Shown one piece after another: positions 19,056 to 28,526 of a stretch of DNA of 64,000 nucleotides (position 1 is the first letter of the stretch; the number at the start of each line of letters is the position of its first letter). Source of the DNA: Rhizobiaceae bacterium (GTDB lineage Bacteria > Pseudomonadota > Alphaproteobacteria > Rhizobiales > Rhizobiaceae). The position numbers and the translations under genes were made by a program. The stretch spans positions 620,001 to 684,000 of the forward strand of contig JAEPQK010000002.1 in the NCBI GenBank assembly GCA_017640615.1, read 5' to 3'. The notes under the pieces are model-generated. The model had not been told where the DNA came from. It made no database searches and saw only the letters and a program-made list of their open reading frames with translations.

Positions 19056-19862
19056 ATGGGACAGCTTCCATTCGCCGCCGATGCGCCGGTCAGTGTCGCC
19101 CGTGTCGGCCTGAAGGCACGCGATGCCGAAAGCCTGGCCGACTATTACATCAAGGTTATGGGGCTGGAGGAGCTGCGCCGCTCCAACGGCACAATCGGCC
19201 TGGGTGCAGGTGGTCGTGAACTGCTGGAGATCGAAGGGTCGGCGTCGTTGCAGCTCGGCGACGAGCGCAGTGCCGGCCTTTATCACACCGCGTTTCTTCT
19301 GCCCTCGCGCGACGACCTGGCCCGCTGGGTTGGGCACGCGGCCGAGCTTGGCATCGGTATTTCGGGCGCGTCGGATCATCTGGTGAGCGAGGCGATCTAT
19401 ATCTACGATCCCGAGGGCAATGGCATCGAAATCTATCGCGACCGCCAACCCGAGGAATGGCCGCGTAGTGAGGGCCGGGTTTCAATGGCAACGGAACGGC
19501 TTGACCTTAGGGCGCTGCACGCATCTTTGCCGAAGGGCGATACAGGCTGGTCCGGTGTTCCCGAAGACGCGATCGTCGGCCATGTCCACCTGCGCGTCGG
19601 CGACACGAAAACCGCCGAGGACTGGTGGAACGACGAGATGAAATTCGACACGATAGTCAGCTATGGCGACAGCGCAGTGTTTCTGTCGACCGGCGGCTAT
19701 CATCACCATATCGGGGCCAACTCCTGGCAGAGCGCCGGCGCCGGCCAGCGCGCGAAAGACAGGACAGGACTGAGCTTCGTGGAACTTGCCGCCAAGAACG
19801 GAAAGTCTTCGGGCGAAAAGACCGACCCCTGGGGCAATGTTATCAGGACGGTCGCGGCCTAA
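19056..19862 (+). CDS. VOC family protein, CatE-like ring-cleavage dioxygenase/glyoxalase fold
   Basis: The 268-residue protein has two vicinal-oxygen-chelate modules. The first contains YHTAFLLP and EGNGIEIYRDR; the second contains VGHVHLRV, GGYHHHIG and SFVEL, which together supply candidate His-His-Glu metal ligands. The layout resembles CatE-type catechol 2,3-dioxygenases, but aromatic substrates are not proven by context. TTGGAGA precedes the ATG at 19056. The long track extension is antisense to the RBBP9-like gene. Confidence 0.82.
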   Translation: MGQLPFAADAPVSVARVGLKARDAESLADYYIKVMGLEELRRSNGTIGLGAGGRELLEIEGSASLQLGDERSAGLYHTAFLLPSRDDLARWVGHAAELGIGISGASDHLVSEAIYIYDPEGNGIEIYRDRQPEEWPRSEGRVSMATERLDLRALHASLPKGDTGWSGVPEDAIVGHVHLRVGDTKTAEDWWNDEMKFDTIVSYGDSAVFLSTGGYHHHIGANSWQSAGAGQRAKDRTGLSFVELAAKNGKSSGEKTDPWGNVIRTVAA

Positions 19863-19864
19863 AT

Positions 19865-21166
19865 CTACCCAAACACCCGCTCGAAGATCTTATCGACATG
19901 TTTGGTGTGATAGCCGAGGTCAAAGCGGCTGCGGATTTCGTCCGGTGAAAGCGCCGCCGTGACTTCCTCATCGGCCAGCAGCTCTTCCTGAAAATCCTTG
20001 CCCTGTTCCCACGTCTTCATCGCGTTGCGCTGCACGAGGCGGTAGGCGTCCTCGCGCGAAACACCGGCCTGGGTGAGCGCAAGCAGCACGCGCTGCGAAT
20101 GGATCAGGCCGCGATAGCGGTCCATATTGGCCTGCATGTTGTCGGGGTAGACGAGCAGTTTTTCGATGACGCCGGTCAGCCGTGCGAGCGCGAAATCGAG
20201 CGTCACAGTGGCGTCAGGCCCGATCATGCGCTCGACTGAGGAATGCGAAATGTCACGTTCGTGCCAGAGCGCGACATTTTCCATCGCCGGCATCGCGTAG
20301 GAGCGAACCATTCGCGCAAGGCCGGTGAGGTTTTCCGTGAGTACAGGGTTGCGCTTGTGCGGCATCGCCGACGAACCCTTCTGGCCCGGCGAGAAATATT
20401 CCTCTGCCTCCAGTACTTCGGAGCGCTGAAGGTGACGGATTTCTGTCGCCAGCCGCTCCACCGACGACGCAATCACGCCGAGCGTCGCGAAGAACATTGC
20501 GTGCCGGTCGCGCGGGATCACCTGTGTGGAGACCGGCTCGGCGGTGAGGCCGAGTTTTTCGGCAACATGCGCTTCGACGCGCGGATCGACATTGGCGAAT
20601 GTGCCCACTGCGCCTGAAATCTGGCAGGTTGCAACTTCCGCCTGCGCCGCGACCAGCCGTTCGCGCGCCCGCGAAAACTCGGCATAAGCATAGGCAAGCT
20701 TGACACCGAAGGTGGTGGGCTCGGCGTGGATGCCATGGCTGCGGCCAACCGTCACCGTGTCCTTGTGCTCGTAGGCGCGTTTCTTGAGCGCCGCGAGCAG
20801 GGCGTCGAGATCGGCGATCAGAAGATCGCTTGCGCGCTTCAATTGCACGGCCAGGCAGGTGTCGAGCACGTCCGACGACGTCATGCCTTGATGAATGAAC
20901 CGCGAGTCGGGTCCGACAAACTCAGCCAAATGGGTCAGGAAGGCGATGACGTCATGTTTGGTCTCGCGCTCGATCTCGTCGATACGGGCGACATCGAATG
21001 TCGCGCTGCCGCCCTTGTCCCAGATCGTCTTTGCGGCCTCTTTCGGGATCACGCCAATCTTGGCCAGCGCGTCGCAGGCATGCGCCTCGATTTCGAACCA
21101 GATACGAAAGCGAGTTTCAGGCGACCAGATGGCGACCATCTCGGGCCGCGAATAGCGCGGGATCAT
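19865..21166 (-). CDS. purB: Adenylosuccinate lyase
   Basis: PurB acts twice in purine synthesis, releasing fumarate from SAICAR and from adenylosuccinate. The 433-residue protein has the catalytic histidine in RSHGIHAEP (142-150), the QGMTSSDV substrate loop and the superfamily signature SSAMPHKRNP (265-274). It is separate from the pur operon and lies 58 bp downstream of a leftward membrane-protein gene. It ends 2 bp from the convergent VOC gene. Confidence 0.96.
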   Translation of the reverse strand: MIPRYSRPEMVAIWSPETRFRIWFEIEAHACDALAKIGVIPKEAAKTIWDKGGSATFDVARIDEIERETKHDVIAFLTHLAEFVGPDSRFIHQGMTSSDVLDTCLAVQLKRASDLLIADLDALLAALKKRAYEHKDTVTVGRSHGIHAEPTTFGVKLAYAYAEFSRARERLVAAQAEVATCQISGAVGTFANVDPRVEAHVAEKLGLTAEPVSTQVIPRDRHAMFFATLGVIASSVERLATEIRHLQRSEVLEAEEYFSPGQKGSSAMPHKRNPVLTENLTGLARMVRSYAMPAMENVALWHERDISHSSVERMIGPDATVTLDFALARLTGVIEKLLVYPDNMQANMDRYRGLIHSQRVLLALTQAGVSREDAYRLVQRNAMKTWEQGKDFQEELLADEEVTAALSPDEIRSRFDLGYHTKHVDKIFERVFG

Positions 21167-21224
21167 TGCGTTTCCTGTATTGCGGAAGAAGACGCGGTGC
21201 TCGTAGCAGAGGCCGCCGCGTATC

Positions 21225-21734
21225 TCAACGCGCCTGGCGTGCTACCAACAGGCTAGCGCCGAAAAGAAGCACGATACCGAGCGGGAAGAAGTGCCGCGTG
21301 CCGAGCACGGCAAACTGGTAGACCGCCCCGGCGCCGGTGAAGAGAAGCTGGAACACCCACTGCACACTCGGAAAATCACCGTGCCACTGCGCGAAATAGA
21401 TGCGGTAATGCATCGCGAACACGAACGCGGTGGCGAGTATCGTGCAGATGCCGAGATTGAAGAGCGCTGCCGCATAACGCCGCTCCGCGCGAGCGCCCGG
21501 AACCATAAGCCGCGTCGCGTACAGCGCGACTGGAAATGAAAGCACGCCCCCAAGCGCAAAGATCACAATGACGGTCTGGCTGTGTTCGGGTTCAAGACGC
21601 CCGCCGACGAGCAGCGACACCGCGGCACTTGCCGCCATCGCCACCGCCCATGCGAAAGTGCCCGACACGGTGAAGACCGGGCCGGGCAATGCCATGCGCA
21701 GGCGATGAAAAAACCGGGTTTCAGATGCAGCCAT
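21225..21734 (-). CDS. Hypothetical integral membrane protein
   Basis: The 169-residue protein has about five hydrophobic segments separated by short charged loops and no recognisable domain. Its ATG lies 6 bp after the stop of the DUF2259 gene, suggesting a shared transcript. I see no motif that suggests transport or catalysis. Confidence 0.65.
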   Translation of the reverse strand: MAASETRFFHRLRMALPGPVFTVSGTFAWAVAMAASAAVSLLVGGRLEPEHSQTVIVIFALGGVLSFPVALYATRLMVPGARAERRYAAALFNLGICTILATAFVFAMHYRIYFAQWHGDFPSVQWVFQLLFTGAGAVYQFAVLGTRHFFPLGIVLLFGASLLVARQAR

Positions 21735-21740
21735 TCAGTC

Positions 21741-22472
21741 TCACAGACGTCCCGCGACTGCGAGCCAGCGGTGGTCGGGGCCTTCAAAGCCGATCTGGCG
21801 CATCGCAATCATCAGCGCGAAAACCGGATCGCCGGAAGGCGGGTAGAATATTTGAAGCCCTCCGATGCCGTAGCCGAGCGGGCAGCCGCGGCTGCCGGGT
21901 ATCGCACTGTCTTCATGCACAAGTTGTGTGGTGTCGCCGTCGGTAGTGCCGATACGCGTCAGCCTGTAGCCCATGATCGCACCGAAGCCCTCGCAACCGG
22001 AAGGCGCCAGAAGCGGCACATCTTCCAGCCGGAATTCGACCGGCGCATCGATGGGCGCGAAAACCGGCCGCGGATTGACCGCCATGCGCGAGAAGTCGGC
22101 CGAAAGCTCGGTGATGGCGTTCCAGCCGGCGGTGTAGCCACGGTTTTCGCCAAGCACCGCGTCCGCAATGACCGCCTGGCCCTGAGTCTTCGCCTGGGCG
22201 CGCGCATCCGCCAGAGAGGCTGTTTCGTCTTCAATGCGCACACGGACGGGCGTGCCTGAAACGAAGGTGTCGGTCGCCGTATCGATGTAGAAGCGGTTGG
22301 CATAGGGAAAGCCCGAGCCGTCCTGCACGCCGTATTCCTCGAAGGCGAACAGGCTCCCGTCGGCGCTGAATCCCAGAATGTTCACCTCCGCAGCGTCTCC
22401 TGCATGCGCGGCTATGGGCAGAAAGAGAGTGGCCGCCAGAGCGGCCGTCTTGCGAATCATCGATGCCAGCAT
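21741..22472 (-). CDS. DUF2259-type predicted secreted protein
   Basis: The protein has a Sec-type signal peptide (basic MLASMIRK head, hydrophobic core, cleavage after AHA) and a mature domain with ILGFSADGSLFAFEEYGVQDGSG, typical of the DUF2259 periplasmic family of unknown function. The GAGGAGGA ribosome site sits 1-2 bp from a first ATG (22478) and 7 bp from a second; spacing favours the second, giving 243 residues. It lies in a leftward group with a P1 peptidase and a binding protein. Confidence 0.72.
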   Translation of the reverse strand: MLASMIRKTAALAATLFLPIAAHAGDAAEVNILGFSADGSLFAFEEYGVQDGSGFPYANRFYIDTATDTFVSGTPVRVRIEDETASLADARAQAKTQGQAVIADAVLGENRGYTAGWNAITELSADFSRMAVNPRPVFAPIDAPVEFRLEDVPLLAPSGCEGFGAIMGYRLTRIGTTDGDTTQLVHEDSAIPGSRGCPLGYGIGGLQIFYPPSGDPVFALMIAMRQIGFEGPDHRWLAVAGRL

Positions 22473-22497
22473 TGTCATTCCTCCTCGTAGACGGACG

Positions 22498-23520
22498 TTA
22501 CCGGCTCGCCGCGAGCCGCTCGGTCCATACGGGCATGATATCACCGGATTCGGGAACAGCAGCATGAACCCCGCGCGCAATCGCGCGCGCCATGACCGAA
22601 CCCGCTTCGGCATAGAGGTCGATCGCGTCTTCGAAACCGGGTGTGACGCCGCTTGCACCCGTCGCCAGCGAGAACACCAGATCGCCGTCGGCCGGCGTAT
22701 GGCATGGCCAGATGGCGCGGGCAAAGCCATCATGCGCGGCCACTGCAAGCCGCTTTGCATCGGCTTTGGAAAGCACGGCGTCGGTGGCGATGATGCCAAG
22801 CGTGGTGTTGACCCCGCCCATATTCTCGTCGCGGAATTTCAGCAGCACATCCGCGGTACGTTCCGGCAGCGTAGCCGGAAGTCCGAGCCCGCCGAACTCG
22901 CTGCCGATCTCGAAGGGCGCTGCCCAGAAATGCGCGCTCTCACCCATAGTGGTCGAGCCCACGGCATTCACAGCGGCAAGCGCGGATATCGTGACGCCGT
23001 TGCGCAGAACCGCCGATGCGGAGCCAAGGCCGCCTTTCAGCCCCGCAGTCAGAGCGCCTTTGCCGGCGCCATGCGTGCCGAGTGCGAATTCGGTGGTCGC
23101 GGCAAGTGCCGCTGCATGGCCAAGTTCGCGATAGGGTGGGTAGGGCCCCCACTCCTTGTCGCCGCCATTGGTCATGTCGAACAGGATCGCGGTCGGTACG
23201 ATCGGGATGTTGATGCCGCGCACGGAAAATCCCATGCCCGCCTCGCGCAACGCCGCCTGCACGCCGGACGCCGCGTCGAGCCCGAATGCTGAACCGCCGG
23301 AGAGCACTAGGGCGTTGATGCGGTCGACGGAATTGTGCGGCTCCAAAAGGTCCGTCTCGCGCGTGCCGGGTGCGCCGCCCACCACATGAAACGAGGCAAC
23401 GGCAGGCTCGTCGCAAATGACCGCCGTCACGCCTGATTTGAGCTTCGCATCATCGGTATTGCCCACGCGCAGGCCTGCAACGTCAGTGAGGAGGTTGAGA
23501 GGTCCGGTGTTCAACGGCAA
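22498..23520 (-). CDS. P1 family (S58/DmpA-like) peptidase
   Basis: The 340-residue protein is an N-terminal-nucleophile aminopeptidase of the DmpA family, which self-cleaves into two chains. It has SGGSAFGLDAASGV and, at the expected cleavage point, MGGVNTTLGIIATDA, so the nucleophile is probably Thr rather than Ser. No signal peptide is visible. The start is a TTG whose GGAG ribosome site overlaps the stop of the upstream binding-protein gene. Substrates in the family include D-amino-acid amides and beta-peptides. Confidence 0.85.
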   Translation of the reverse strand: MPLNTGPLNLLTDVAGLRVGNTDDAKLKSGVTAVICDEPAVASFHVVGGAPGTRETDLLEPHNSVDRINALVLSGGSAFGLDAASGVQAALREAGMGFSVRGINIPIVPTAILFDMTNGGDKEWGPYPPYRELGHAAALAATTEFALGTHGAGKGALTAGLKGGLGSASAVLRNGVTISALAAVNAVGSTTMGESAHFWAAPFEIGSEFGGLGLPATLPERTADVLLKFRDENMGGVNTTLGIIATDAVLSKADAKRLAVAAHDGFARAIWPCHTPADGDLVFSLATGASGVTPGFEDAIDLYAEAGSVMARAIARGVHAAVPESGDIMPVWTERLAASR

Positions 23521-23523
23521 TGG

Positions 23524-24600
23524 TTACTCCACGGCGACAAATTTCGTGCCGTCATAACGGAACAGCCGGTAGGGGTTTTCTGAAAGGTCGCCTTTTTCGT
23601 CGAAATTGATAGTGCCTAAGGCAGTGTCGAACGTGTCGGTATCGAGCACTTCTGCAAGCGTGCGCCCGCTGGTCTCGGCGCGGATCAGCGCCTCTACTGC
23701 GATCTCGAACGCTGCGAAGCCCGGAATAGCATACCCCTCCGGCACGATTTCGCGCTCGCGAAAGGCTTCCAGCACATCTTCAGGAGCGTCGTCTGCCGGT
23801 TCTGGCAGTCCGACCATCAGCGTGCCAGCGGCAAGCGGCACGTCGCCGGGCGCGGAGCGTAGCGTTTCGCCGGCCGCGATCGCCAGGTCGAAACCGAGTT
23901 CCTCGGCATCGCGTCCCATGATGGCGACATCCACCCGGTCGCCGCCGACCAGAACATGCGAAGCGCCGGCACGCCTCAGCCGCGCGACAAGTCCGATCTG
24001 GTTGTCCATCTGCGGGCGGTAGGTGTCGACAAAAATCGGCTGCAGCCCGGCAAGCTCGGCCGAAAGGCGAAAGCTCTCCACCAGTTCGCGCCCGTATATC
24101 GTGCCGTCGTCGACGATGGCGAAGAGCTTGTTTTGCCACGCATCGACCAGGATATCCGATATGGCCTCGCGTTCGCCGTCGGCGCGCGGCGCCAGGCGGT
24201 AGACCGGCCAGCCGGTCTTCTGCCGTTGGTCGGTCAGGCTGTTGGTGCGCACACCCGGCGTAACGACCGGGATGCCGGCCTGCTTCAGGATCGGCAGTGC
24301 TGCCTCGATCGCTTCGGTACAGATGAAACCAACGACGATGCGCACGCCGCCGGCGACCATCGCCTCGGCAGCCTGCTTGCCGCCCTCGGCTGAGCAGCTG
24401 TCGTCGGCGAAGCGCAGATTGGCCGGCGCGATGCGCCGCTCTGCCGCCGCGATCTCCGCGCCGGTGCGCAGCTGATTGCCCAGAATCTCTACCGAATCCG
24501 TAACCGGCGCTACGATGCCGATGGTCTGCGCCATTGCCGGCGCGGCAAAAATCGCGGCAACAAGGGCAAGAAATTGGATTGCGGGCAGGGATATGCGCAT
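23524..24600 (-). CDS. ABC transporter substrate-binding protein, LivJ-like
   Basis: The 358-residue protein has a cleavable signal peptide (ending AMAQ) and the two-lobed type I periplasmic binding fold: TIGIVAPVTDSVEILGNQ, DDSCSAEGGKQAAEAMVAGGV and FAIVDDGTIYGRELVESF. Relatives bind branched-chain amino acids or amides for import. No permease or ATPase gene lies next to it, so it is an orphan binding protein here. It heads the leftward group that includes the P1 peptidase. Confidence 0.85.
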   Translation of the reverse strand: MRISLPAIQFLALVAAIFAAPAMAQTIGIVAPVTDSVEILGNQLRTGAEIAAAERRIAPANLRFADDSCSAEGGKQAAEAMVAGGVRIVVGFICTEAIEAALPILKQAGIPVVTPGVRTNSLTDQRQKTGWPVYRLAPRADGEREAISDILVDAWQNKLFAIVDDGTIYGRELVESFRLSAELAGLQPIFVDTYRPQMDNQIGLVARLRRAGASHVLVGGDRVDVAIMGRDAEELGFDLAIAAGETLRSAPGDVPLAAGTLMVGLPEPADDAPEDVLEAFREREIVPEGYAIPGFAAFEIAVEALIRAETSGRTLAEVLDTDTFDTALGTINFDEKGDLSENPYRLFRYDGTKFVAVE

Positions 24601-24718
24601 GGGCGCAATCTACGGGCATGCGCTGAAAAGTGAACACGCAATCGCCGATTGTCGCGATTTCTACCCTGAATGCCGATCAGACAGCTGAAATGGTCTGCAG
24701 CCTGCGTCGACACTGAGC

Positions 24719-24746
24719 TTGTGACAGGTGGGGCTGGCACTATATA
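24719..24746 (+). promoter_or_regulatory. Candidate promoter for the flavin reductase/cox-like operon
   Basis: TTGTGA and TATATA hexamers are spaced 16 bp apart (an alternative reading of the -10 is CTATAT), about 28 bp before the TTG start at 24774. This fits the CTTGAC/CTATAT type of alphaproteobacterial promoter. Confidence 0.5.
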
Positions 24747-24773
24747 GCGGGCTAGGAAATTCAGGGGTTTGGT

Positions 24774-25268
24774 TTGCTGAAAGACACTGCCGTCGAGCCG
24801 CGCATTTATCGCGACGCTATGGCCCGCTTCGCCGGCGCTGTGCATGTCGTGACGACCGACGGCGAAGCCGGCCGGCGCGGCGTCACCGTCATCGCCGCCT
24901 GTTCGGTCTCCGACGGGCCGCCAACGATTCTGGTCTGCCTTAACCGTGAAAATGAGGCGAACGATCTGTTTCGCGACAATGGCGTCTTTTCGCTGAACAC
25001 GCTGACCGACGCACAAAAGTCGCTGGCCGATGCATTTTCAGGCCTGACCGGGCTGTCGCAGGATCAGCGATTTGCGCTTGGGAACTGGGAGGCCGTTTCC
25101 ACCGGCGCGCCGGTGCTCAAGGACGCCGCGGCCGCTTTCGACTGCGATCTGGTCGACGCCAAGGATCTTGCTACGCATCGCGTCCTTTTCGGTCGTGTGC
25201 GTGCGGTACGGATAGGTGATAGCCTCAGCCCGCTGATCTATTACAACCGCGCCTACCGCCTGCTTTGA
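24774..25268 (+). CDS. Flavin reductase family protein (HpaC/RutF-like)
   Basis: The 164-residue protein has the FMN-binding split-barrel pattern: MARFAGAVHVVTTDG, GVTVIAACSVSDGPPTILVCLN and NGVFSLNTL. Such proteins supply reduced flavin to a monooxygenase or other partner. The start is probably TTG, as no ATG occurs before the conserved core. It lies 8 bp before the MoxR gene and is likely co-transcribed with the molybdenum-enzyme maturation genes, but its partner is unknown. Confidence 0.82.
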   Translation: MLKDTAVEPRIYRDAMARFAGAVHVVTTDGEAGRRGVTVIAACSVSDGPPTILVCLNRENEANDLFRDNGVFSLNTLTDAQKSLADAFSGLTGLSQDQRFALGNWEAVSTGAPVLKDAAAAFDCDLVDAKDLATHRVLFGRVRAVRIGDSLSPLIYYNRAYRLL

Positions 25269-25276
25269 AGGAAAAC

Positions 25277-26194
25277 ATGGCGAACCAACTGCCGGCCACG
25301 ATCGACGACACGCTCACAATGCTGGAAGGCGCCGGCTATGTCGCCGACCGTTCATTGGCGACCGTGCTCTTTCTGGCATTGCGCATGGGACGGCCGCTCT
25401 TTCTGGAAGGCGAGGCCGGCGTCGGAAAAACCGAGATCGCCAAGGTTCTTTCCGCAGCGCTCGATCGGCCGCTGATCCGCCTGCAATGCTACGAAGGGCT
25501 CGACGTTTCCTCGGCCGTCTACGAGTGGAACTATGCCGCCCAGATGATCGAAATCCGCATGGAAGAGGCAGCGGGCGATGTCGACCGGCGCGAGATGGAA
25601 CGCAATGTCTTTTCGGAGAAATATCTCATCCGAAGGCCGGTACTCGAGGCGCTGGATGGCGAACCCGGCCGCGCGCCGGTGTTCCTGATCGATGAACTCG
25701 ACCGCACGGACGAGGCGTTCGAGGCGTTCCTGCTGGAGATATTGTCGGACTTCCAGGTCACGATACCCGAACTCGGCACGATCAAGGCCAATGAGCCGCC
25801 GATAGTGATCGTCACCACCAATCGCACGCGCGAAATCCACGACGCATTGAAGCGGCGCTGCCTTTATCATTGGGTCGATTACCCGGATGCCGCGCGCGAA
25901 CTCGACATCGTGTCGCTGAAGGTGCCGCAGGCCAATCAGCGGCTCTCGCGCGAAGTGGTGCATTTCGTGCAGAAATTGCGTGAACTCGACCTCTTCAAGG
26001 CGCCGGGCGTTGCCGAAACGATCGACTGGGCCGGCGCGCTGACGGAGCTCGACAAGATCGCGCTCGATCCCGAAACCGTTTCGGATACGATCGGCGTGCT
26101 CTTGAAATATCAGGACGATATCGCCCGCATTGGCGAGGGCGAAGGGCGGCGTATCCTCGACGACGTGAAGGCCGAACTGGCGGCCGCGCAATAG
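25277..26194 (+). CDS. MoxR-family AAA+ ATPase (CoxD-like)
   Basis: The 305-residue ATPase has Walker A GEAGVGKT (45-52), Walker B VFLIDELDR and sensor 1 VIVTTNRTR. MoxR proteins act as chaperones with VWA partners; with the CoxE-like gene next door and XdhC genes downstream, this matches CoxD, which helps insert the metal-sulfur centre of CO dehydrogenase-type enzymes. GAAGGA precedes the ATG at 25277; the track TTG is four codons upstream. Confidence 0.9.
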   Translation: MANQLPATIDDTLTMLEGAGYVADRSLATVLFLALRMGRPLFLEGEAGVGKTEIAKVLSAALDRPLIRLQCYEGLDVSSAVYEWNYAAQMIEIRMEEAAGDVDRREMERNVFSEKYLIRRPVLEALDGEPGRAPVFLIDELDRTDEAFEAFLLEILSDFQVTIPELGTIKANEPPIVIVTTNRTREIHDALKRRCLYHWVDYPDAARELDIVSLKVPQANQRLSREVVHFVQKLRELDLFKAPGVAETIDWAGALTELDKIALDPETVSDTIGVLLKYQDDIARIGEGEGRRILDDVKAELAAAQ

Positions 26195-26202
26195 GCCGGG
26201 CC

Positions 26203-27453
26203 GTGGCCGATACCGCAACCCACGACACCGCGAAGGCGGACGGGCGCATTGCCGACAACATCGTCTATTTCGCGCGCACGCTGCGCAAAGCCGGCATGCG
26301 CGTCGGCCCGGCCTCTGTGGTCGAGGCGATCGACGCCGTACTGGCGGCGGGCATTGGCACGCGCGACGACTTCTACTGGACCCTGCATGCCGTGCTGGTG
26401 AAACGCCGCGAAGACCGCCCGGTCTTCGACGAGGCCTTCCGGCTGTTCTGGCGTTCGCGCGAATTGATCGAGAAGATGCTGGCGATGTTTTCCCCGGTCG
26501 CACCCGACACGCGCGAGCGCGAAAAGCAGCGCGCAGCAGAATCGCGTGTCGCCAATGCGCTGTTTTCCGGGCAGGAGAACCGGCGCGAGGACGAAGCGCC
26601 GCAGATCGATATCGACGCGCGCTTTACCGTGTCGGGCCGTGAAGTTCTGCGCGATAAGGACTTCGCGCAAATGACTGCCGAGGAACTGGCTGACGCCCGG
26701 CGCGCGATCACCGAGCTGAGGTTGCCGGTCGATAAGGTGAGCACCCGCCGCTTTCAGCCGAACCCGCGGGGCAGACGTGTCGATCCGCGTGCGACGATGC
26801 GTTCGGCTCTGCGCACCGGCGGCGATCTGATCATCCCGCGGTTTCGCTCGGTGCGTACCGTGCAACCGCCATTGGTTGTGCTGGCCGACATCTCCGGCTC
26901 CATGAGCCAGTACACGCGCATTTTCCTGCATTTCATGCATGCGCTTTCGGAAAAGCGGCGGCGCGTGCACACTTTCGTTTTCGGAACGCGGCTCACCAAT
27001 CTGACGCGCCAGCTCAGGCATCGCGACCCGGACGAGGCGCTGGAGCAGGCCTCCGCAGCGGTTGAAGACTGGTCCGGCGGCACCCGCATCGGCGACACGC
27101 TGCATGAGTTCAACCGGGTCTGGTCGCGCCGGGTACTTTCGCAAGGCGCGGTGGTTCTGCTCATCACCGACGGGCTCGAGCGCGACGACCCGGAAGGGCT
27201 GGAAGCCGCGATGGAACGACTTCACAAATCCTGCCGCCGGCTGGTGTGGCTGAACCCGCTGCTGCGTTTCGACGGCTTCGAGCCGCGTGCGCGCGGTGTG
27301 CAGGCGATGCTTCCGCATGTAGACGAGTTGCGGGCGGTACATTCGCTCGATGCGCTGTCTGACCTATGCGCCTCGCTGTCGGACACACATGGTCCGGCCG
27401 ATACAAGCCGCTGGCAGGGGCTTGGCAACCGGGCAGCCGCCACACCATATTGA
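26203..27453 (+). CDS. VWA domain protein, CoxE-like
   Basis: The 416-residue protein has a charged N-terminal region and a C-terminal von Willebrand A domain with a MIDAS motif DISGSMS (Asp229 onward) and LLITDGLERDD. CoxE partners with the MoxR ATPase CoxD in maturation of molybdenum hydroxylases. The start is GTG, 8 bp after the MoxR stop. It is cytoplasmic, with no signal or membrane segment. Confidence 0.9.
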   Translation: MADTATHDTAKADGRIADNIVYFARTLRKAGMRVGPASVVEAIDAVLAAGIGTRDDFYWTLHAVLVKRREDRPVFDEAFRLFWRSRELIEKMLAMFSPVAPDTREREKQRAAESRVANALFSGQENRREDEAPQIDIDARFTVSGREVLRDKDFAQMTAEELADARRAITELRLPVDKVSTRRFQPNPRGRRVDPRATMRSALRTGGDLIIPRFRSVRTVQPPLVVLADISGSMSQYTRIFLHFMHALSEKRRRVHTFVFGTRLTNLTRQLRHRDPDEALEQASAAVEDWSGGTRIGDTLHEFNRVWSRRVLSQGAVVLLITDGLERDDPEGLEAAMERLHKSCRRLVWLNPLLRFDGFEPRARGVQAMLPHVDELRAVHSLDALSDLCASLSDTHGPADTSRWQGLGNRAAATPY

Positions 27454-27470
27454 GGGCTCGGGAGAGCGCC

Positions 27471-27809
27471 ATGGAAGCCAACAGAGCAGCCAACGAACAT
27501 CTGGACCCGTTGCAGGTGGCGGAGACCTGGAAGGGCGGCGGGCGTAATGTCGCCATCGCCACCGTCATGGAAACCTGGGGCTCCGCGCCTCGGCCAACCG
27601 GCAGCCAACTCGTCATCGACAGCGAGGGCAATTTCCATGGCTCCGTTTCGGGCGGCTGTGTCGAAGGCGCGGTCATCACCGAGGCGGTCGATGTGATCGA
27701 GACCGGCGAGGCGCGCATGCTCGAATTCGGCGTCGCCGATGAAACCGCCTGGCGCGTAGGCCTGTCCTGCGGCGGCCGCATCAAGGTTTTTGTCGAGCGC
27801 CTGGGCTGA
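27471..27809 (+). CDS. XdhC N-terminal domain protein (CoxI family)
   Basis: The 112-residue protein matches only the N-terminal XdhC/CoxI domain, with TWGSAPRPTGSQLVI and SGGCVEGAV near residues 35-65. XdhC binds molybdenum cofactor, stabilises its sulfurated form and passes it to a molybdenum hydroxylase. The Rossmann half is encoded by the next gene, 6 bp downstream, so the protein is split. GGGAGAG precedes the ATG at 27471. Confidence 0.88.
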   Translation: MEANRAANEHLDPLQVAETWKGGGRNVAIATVMETWGSAPRPTGSQLVIDSEGNFHGSVSGGCVEGAVITEAVDVIETGEARMLEFGVADETAWRVGLSCGGRIKVFVERLG

Positions 27810-27815
27810 TCCGCG

Positions 27816-28526
27816 ATGGACCTCGCGCTTTTGAAAGAACTCAATGCCGAGCGCGCCGCGCGCCGCGCAGCCATCCTGGTCACCGATGTTGCAGATGGCG
27901 CAGGCCAACTGGTGCGTGAGGGCGACGAAATTTCCGGCGAACTCGGCGAGGCCGTTCAGCGCGCGTTCCGTTCCGGTAAATCGGGTTTGACCGAAATCGA
28001 TGGACGCGAACTCTTCCTCAATGTGCATGTGCCGCCGCCGCGCCTGGTGGTGATCGGAGCCGTGCATATCAGCCAGGCGCTTGCGCCGATGGCGAAGATT
28101 GCCGGCTTTGATATGGCGGTCATCGACCCGCGCACGGCCTTTGCCACCGAAGAGCGCTTTGCCGACGTCGCGTTGCACGCCGAATGGCCGGAGGATGCGC
28201 TGAAAAACAATCCGCTCGACGCATACACCGCGCTCGCCGCATTGACCCATGACCCGAAGATCGACGATTTTCCGCTGACGGCTGCGTTGAAGGCAGGTTG
28301 TTTCTATGTCGGTGCACTGGGCAGCCGGAAAACACATGCCAAGCGCCTCGAGCGGTTGAAGGAAGGCGGCCTGTCGGACGCCGAACTCAAACGCATACAC
28401 GCACCGATCGGTCTCGATATCGCAGCGGCAAGCCCAGCCGAGATCGCCGTCGCGACGCTTGCGCAGATCATCGAAGCCTTGCGCAAGCGCGATCTGGCAG
28501 ACGGATTGCGCATGAGGGCGGCATGA
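27816..28526 (+). CDS. XdhC family protein, C-terminal Rossmann-domain form
   Basis: The 236-residue protein has a short N-terminal region with weak XdhC similarity and a Rossmann fold (LVVIGAVHISQALAPMAKIAGFDMAVIDPR, about residues 76-105), ending in the conserved GALGSRKTHAKRLERL and GLDIAAASPAEIAVATLAQII segments. It acts with the preceding XdhC N-terminal protein in cofactor insertion. It overlaps the next gene by ATGA. Confidence 0.88.
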   Translation: MDLALLKELNAERAARRAAILVTDVADGAGQLVREGDEISGELGEAVQRAFRSGKSGLTEIDGRELFLNVHVPPPRLVVIGAVHISQALAPMAKIAGFDMAVIDPRTAFATEERFADVALHAEWPEDALKNNPLDAYTALAALTHDPKIDDFPLTAALKAGCFYVGALGSRKTHAKRLERLKEGGLSDAELKRIHAPIGLDIAAASPAEIAVATLAQIIEALRKRDLADGLRMRAA

